A DNA stretch of 64,000 nt. It comes from Pseudomonadota bacterium. GTDB taxonomy: Bacteria; Pseudomonadota; Gammaproteobacteria; Acidiferrobacterales; UBA6901. The position numbers were made by a program, and so were the translations under genes. Below are positions 60,216-64,000 of the stretch, in pieces (position 1 is the stretch's first letter; each line of letters starts with the position of its first letter). Below the pieces are notes generated by a model that was not told where the DNA came from, made no database searches, and saw nothing but the letters and a program-made list of their open reading frames with translations. The stretch covers positions 4,706-68,705 of the forward strand of contig JAJXUF010000006.1 of assembly GCA_021783175.1 (NCBI GenBank), read 5' to 3'.

Positions 60216-61721
60216 ATGTTTCTGAGCAAGTCCGAGTTTGATCGCTACGCCGGTCAAGGCGCAAATCGCATCCCCATGATGCGCGAGGTCCTGGCGGATC
60301 TCGACACCCCTCTAAGTACCTATCTCAAGCTTGGCTGTGGCCGCTACAGCTATCTGTTCGAGTCCGTTCAGGGCGGAGAGAAGTGGGGCCGTTATTCAAT
60401 AATAGGGCTGCCTTGTCGTACGGTCCTGCGCGTTTTCCGCAACGAAGTGAGCATCGAGATTGATGGCAAGATCGCAGAGCGCGATACATTCGCCGATCCT
60501 CTTGGGTACGTGCGAAGCTTCCAGGCGCGCTATTCGGTCCCGTCCTTGCCCGGCCTACCGCGTTTTTCCGGGGGCCTCGTTGGCTGTTTCGGCTATGACA
60601 CCGTGCGGCTGATAGAGCCAGTTTTGGGAGACAGTGGCAAGCCGGATGAGATCGGCGGACCGGACATATTGCTCATGGTGTCCGACGAAGTCATTGTTTT
60701 CGACAATTTGGCAGGAAAGCTATACGCAGTAGTGCATGCTGATCCGGCCGTAAATAATGCTTATGAGAAGGCCGTGCGCAGACTGGATGAATTGGTTGGT
60801 CAGCTGCGCGCAGGTTTGCCGGACCACGCGCCGGCAAACGCGGCCGCCGAACTGCATGAGGAAGATTTTGTGTCCGGATTTACCCAGTCCGGATTCGAAG
60901 CCGCGGTCGAGAAGTCCAGGGAGTATATTCGTGCGGGCGACATCATGCAGGTCGTGCTGTCGCAACGCCTGTCGGTGCCATTCAAGTTCCCCCCGCTGGA
61001 CCTCTACCGAGCACTGCGCACGCTGAATCCGTCTCCATACATGTACTTTCTCGATCTCGGTGATCTGCATGTGGTGGGATCCTCGCCAGAAATTCTAGTG
61101 CGCCTCGAGGACAATCTCGTGACCGTAAGGCCAATTGCCGGCACGCGGCCGCGCGGACGTGACGAGCGTGAGGACGTACAGCTCGAACGTGAGCTATTGT
61201 CCGACCCCAAGGAACTTGCTGAACACCTCATGTTGATCGATCTCGGACGCAACGATGTCGGTCGCGTCGCGCGCACGGGAAGCGTGAAGGTGACGGAAAA
61301 AATGGCAATCGAGCGCTACTCGCATGTAATGCATATTGTGTCTAACGTAGTGGGCGAGTTACGCCCAGACCTGGATGCGATTGATGTCCTGCGAGCCGCT
61401 TTTCCGGCAGGAACCGTGAGCGGCGCCCCCAAGGTGCGCGCCATGGAAATTATCGACGAACTTGAGCCGGTGAAGCGCGGCATCTACTCGGGTGCTATCG
61501 GGTACATTGGATGGGGCGGGAACATGGACACCGCGATAGCTATCAGAACCGCGGTGATTGCCAACGACACCTTGTATATCCAGGCCGGAGCCGGCATCGT
61601 GGCCGATTCCGTGGCACGCAACGAATGGAACGAGACTATGAACAAGGCGCGCGCCATATTTCGTGCTGCGAGCCTGGCGGCCGCTGGACTGGGCGAACGC
61701 GAGACAATGAAACTGCCATAA
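60216..61721 (+). CDS. trpE: Anthranilate synthase component I
   Basis: Converts chorismate and ammonia to anthranilate, the first tryptophan-specific step. The 501 residues carry the chorismate-binding region ([66 protein letters not shown]). The start has GGTGGTGA just upstream. It lies 128 bases after gph, with no clear tryptophan attenuator. Confidence 0.97.
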   Translation: MFLSKSEFDRYAGQGANRIPMMREVLADLDTPLSTYLKLGCGRYSYLFESVQGGEKWGRYSIIGLPCRTVLRVFRNEVSIEIDGKIAERDTFADPLGYVRSFQARYSVPSLPGLPRFSGGLVGCFGYDTVRLIEPVLGDSGKPDEIGGPDILLMVSDEVIVFDNLAGKLYAVVHADPAVNNAYEKAVRRLDELVGQLRAGLPDHAPANAAAELHEEDFVSGFTQSGFEAAVEKSREYIRAGDIMQVVLSQRLSVPFKFPPLDLYRALRTLNPSPYMYFLDLGDLHVVGSSPEILVRLEDNLVTVRPIAGTRPRGRDEREDVQLERELLSDPKELAEHLMLIDLGRNDVGRVARTGSVKVTEKMAIERYSHVMHIVSNVVGELRPDLDAIDVLRAAFPAGTVSGAPKVRAMEIIDELEPVKRGIYSGAIGYIGWGGNMDTAIAIRTAVIANDTLYIQAGAGIVADSVARNEWNETMNKARAIFRAASLAAAGLGERETMKLP

Positions 61722-61821
61722 TGACTGCCGGTCCAGCAGTCAGCATTTTGCGCACGACTTCTCATTTCGGCACAGGCAAGTGGGAAATGCCTCGCAGCGC
61801 AGGCGCCACAAGGGGTTTTCA

Positions 61822-62394
61822 ATGTTGTTGATGATAGACAATTATGATTCCTTCACGTACAACCTCGTGCAGTACCTTGGCGAGCTGGGTGAAGATGTCC
61901 ACGTCGTACGTAATGATGAGATTACAGTTGATGCAATCGGGGATCTCGCGCCGCAGCGAATTGTGATTTCTCCAGGTCCATGCACTCCGAATGAGGCAGG
62001 GGTGTCGCTAGAAACTGTGCGTCGTTTCGGGGGGCGAATTCCTATCCTCGGTGTGTGTCTTGGACATCAGAGTATAGGTCAGGCCTATGGTGGGCGGATT
62101 GTACGTGCGCGCCAATTGATGCATGGTAAAACTTCTTGGATTCACCATGAGGGCAGGGGCGTATTCAGCGGCCTGCCGAATCCGTTTGAGGCAACACGCT
62201 ACCATTCTCTCGTGATCGAGCGCGCAACCTTGCCGGACTGTCTGGAAGTGACGGCGTGGTCTGCGGACGATAATGAGATCATGGGGGTGCGGCACAGGGA
62301 ATGCGCTGTCGAAGGAGTGCAGTTTCATCCTGAATCCATCATGACGCAAGGCGGACACGACCTATTGAAGAACTTTCTTGATCAGAGCAGGTAG
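61822..62394 (+). CDS. trpG: Anthranilate synthase component II, glutamine amidotransferase
   Basis: Supplies ammonia from glutamine to TrpE. The 190-residue protein starts [20 protein letters not shown] at 61822; an earlier in-frame codon is not supported. The catalytic cysteine is in [15 protein letters not shown], and [10 protein letters not shown] supplies the histidine and glutamate. No fusion to other domains. The stop is TAG. Confidence 0.96.
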   Translation: MLLMIDNYDSFTYNLVQYLGELGEDVHVVRNDEITVDAIGDLAPQRIVISPGPCTPNEAGVSLETVRRFGGRIPILGVCLGHQSIGQAYGGRIVRARQLMHGKTSWIHHEGRGVFSGLPNPFEATRYHSLVIERATLPDCLEVTAWSADDNEIMGVRHRECAVEGVQFHPESIMTQGGHDLLKNFLDQSR

Positions 62395-62456
62395 CGGGCG
62401 AAAGTAAATTACGTGTTAATGTAAAACTGATCGAAGGTCGCAAGCTGACAGATACC

Positions 62457-63485
62457 ATGGACATACAAAGCGCAATCCGCGCCGTTACCGAGCGGCGCGA
62501 CTTGAACTCCGAAGATATGTATTCCGTCATGCACGCGATCATGACGGGGGCGGCAACTCCTGCGCAGATCGGAGGTTTGCTTATCGGACTGCGCATGAAG
62601 GGTGAGACAGTGGAAGAAATCGCAGCCTCGGCGCGCGTGATGCGCGAGCTCGCGACCGCTGTGCGGGTTGCCGACACCCGCCATCTAATTGACACCTGCG
62701 GCACCGGCGGAGACGGCGCGCATACATTCAATATTTCTACAGCCAGCGCATTCGTCGCTTCGGCCGCCGGCGCAAATGTGGCGAAACACGGAAATCGGTC
62801 CGTATCGAGCAAGTCCGGAAGTGCCGATGTGCTCGAAGCCGCGGGCGTTAATCTGGACCTCACGGCAGACGAAGTAGGCCGTTGCATCGACGAAATTGGG
62901 ATCGGATTTCTGTTCGCTCCGCGCCATCACGGTGCAATGAAATACGCAATCGGCCCGCGCCGTGAGATGGGTGTGCGTACGATTTTCAATCTTCTCGGTC
63001 CTTTGACAAATCCGGCGAGCGCGCCGAACCAGCTCATCGGTGTTTTCGCCAGCAGCTGGCTAGAACCTATGGCACAGGTCTTGGGTCGCCTGGGCAGCCG
63101 GCACGTCATGGTGGTTCACGCCGAAGACGGACTTGATGAAATAAGCATCGGTGCGACCACGCAGGTTGCGGAATTCAAGGATGGCATCGTGCGCAGTTAC
63201 ACCATCTGGCCGGAAGAATATGGTATGGGACGCGGTGATGTGCAATCGCTGGTTGTTGCAAGCGCCGCAGAAAGTTTGGCGCTGATTCGGCAGATTCTTG
63301 ATGACAAACCAGGGACGGCACGCGACATCGTATTGCTTAACGCCGGTGCGGCGATTTACGTTTCAGGATTGGTATCCAATCTTGCAGCTGGCGTCGAGCG
63401 GGCACGGGAAGTGATTAGTAGTGGCGCAGCGCGCGCAAAGCTGGACGCCCTTGTATCATACGGCCGCCGGCACGCGAGCAGCTAG
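62457..63485 (+). CDS. trpD: Anthranilate phosphoribosyltransferase
   Basis: Transfers phosphoribose to anthranilate. The 342 residues include the PRPP loop [37 protein letters not shown] and [10 protein letters not shown]. It lies 62 bases after trpG in the trpEGDC order common in gammaproteobacteria. The gene ends with TAG. Confidence 0.96.
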   Translation: MDIQSAIRAVTERRDLNSEDMYSVMHAIMTGAATPAQIGGLLIGLRMKGETVEEIAASARVMRELATAVRVADTRHLIDTCGTGGDGAHTFNISTASAFVASAAGANVAKHGNRSVSSKSGSADVLEAAGVNLDLTADEVGRCIDEIGIGFLFAPRHHGAMKYAIGPRREMGVRTIFNLLGPLTNPASAPNQLIGVFASSWLEPMAQVLGRLGSRHVMVVHAEDGLDEISIGATTQVAEFKDGIVRSYTIWPEEYGMGRGDVQSLVVASAAESLALIRQILDDKPGTARDIVLLNAGAAIYVSGLVSNLAAGVERAREVISSGAARAKLDALVSYGRRHASS

Positions 63486-63559
63486 GGTCTGACGGCAGGC
63501 GGAAAGATTATGGGCTCAGTATTAGGCGCCGGTACCATGCGCAAAATGGGATGGCCGTC

Positions 63560-64000
63560 ATGAATGACACTCCTGATGTGCTGAAGCGTATTCTTGCGCG
63601 CAAGAAGCAGGAAATTGCCGAGCGCAGCGCGAAGCTTGGGCGGAGCGAGATCAGCCGGCGCGCGTTTGCCGCAGCGGCACCGCGCGGATTTGCGGCTGCC
63701 ATGTTGGCCCGTGTTAAGAGTGGGGCGGCAGCCGTGATCGCGGAAATTAAGCGCGCATCGCCGAGCAAGGGCTTGTTGCGTGCGGATTTTCAACCAGCGG
63801 AAATAGCGGCGTCTTACGAACGTGCTGGAGCTGCATGCCTTTCGGTGTTGACCGACGTAGATTTTTTTCGTGGCGCCGACGAACACTTGCAGCAGGCGCG
63901 CGCGGCTTGTGGATTGCCAGTATTGCGGAAGGATTTTGTCATTGATCCTTACCAGGTGTACGAGGCGCGGCTGCTTGGAGCCGACTGCATTTTGTTGATC
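63560..64000 (+). CDS. trpC: Indole-3-glycerol-phosphate synthase, 3' end outside window
   Basis: Closes the indole ring in tryptophan synthesis. The first 147 residues are visible: [47 protein letters not shown] and [20 protein letters not shown], all typical of TrpC. The frame is open to the window end with no stop. ATG 63560 follows trpD by 74 bases. Confidence 0.95.
   Translation, partial: MNDTPDVLKRILARKKQEIAERSAKLGRSEISRRAFAAAAPRGFAAAMLARVKSGAAAVIAEIKRASPSKGLLRADFQPAEIAASYERAGAACLSVLTDVDFFRGADEHLQQARAACGLPVLRKDFVIDPYQVYEARLLGADCILLI

Noticed and set aside
60113..60241. Possible trp leader peptide before trpE with two tryptophan codons
   Set aside because: The two TGG codons are separated by six residues, the frame runs over the trpE start and no terminator/antiterminator pair follows; it looks like chance.

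Overview
The window looks like a chromosomal segment of a sulfur-oxidising chemolithoautotrophic proteobacterium. It holds a near-complete Calvin cycle enzyme set, two different Form I RuBisCO operons, a beta-carbonic anhydrase, a type I sulfide:quinone oxidoreductase and a SoeABC-type cytoplasmic sulfite-oxidising enzyme. The gph-trpEGDC order and the general protein character fit a gammaproteobacterium such as the Acidiferrobacterales (Sulfuricaulis/Sulfurifustis-like). That placement is inference from remembered sequence character, not from a search.

Layout. 1-7510: carbon-metabolism genes tkt (5' end just outside the window), gap, pgk, pyk and fba, with intrinsic terminators after gap and after fba. 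7562-7960: a small CPCC zinc-ribbon-like protein. 8122-19768: two back-to-back RuBisCO loci, each read divergently from its own CbbR. The first is Form IA (cbbL-cbbS-cbbQ-orf-cbbO), the second Form IC (cbbL-cbbS-cbbX-orf-orf). Both have a strong hairpin between the small-subunit gene and the activase gene. 19945-21970: a PLP aminotransferase and a carbonic anhydrase. 22500-30553: an accessory stretch with a stand-alone PDC-sensor protein, an IS3-family element (24247-25564, 3-bp target duplication GGT), a four-carbon acid sugar kinase, a large transketolase-superfamily enzyme, a divergent IclR regulator and a SemiSWEET transporter.

30578-44968: murI, a ybbN-like gene broken by an in-frame TAG, psiE, purC, a lipoprotein cytochrome c, DUF302, a copZ-like chaperone, an APH-kinase fusion, copA with an overlapping cupredoxin gene, a class II ribonucleotide reductase, rimO and a TolC-type channel. 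45979-48802: sqr and a divergent one-component sigma-54 activator, with a good -24/-12 element in front of sqr and a perfect palindrome upstream. 48844-50817: a CopD-like membrane protein, a MerB-like protein and a PagL-like protein. 50918-55601: soeABC. 55640-58366: a DUF2892 membrane protein coupled to a PAS-GGDEF protein whose EAL domain has decayed. 58706-64000: rpe, gph, trpE, trpG, trpD and the start of trpC.

How it fits together: Sqr and Soe feed electrons from sulfide and sulfite into the quinone pool. The two RuBisCOs, their CbbQO and CbbX activases and the carbonic anhydrase fix CO2. Tkt, Gap, Pgk, Fba and Rpe regenerate the acceptor or drain product, and Gph removes phosphoglycolate made by RuBisCO oxygenation. 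The copper genes could support the metal needs or stress of such a lifestyle. I saw no rRNA, tRNA, CRISPR array or carboxysome shell genes.
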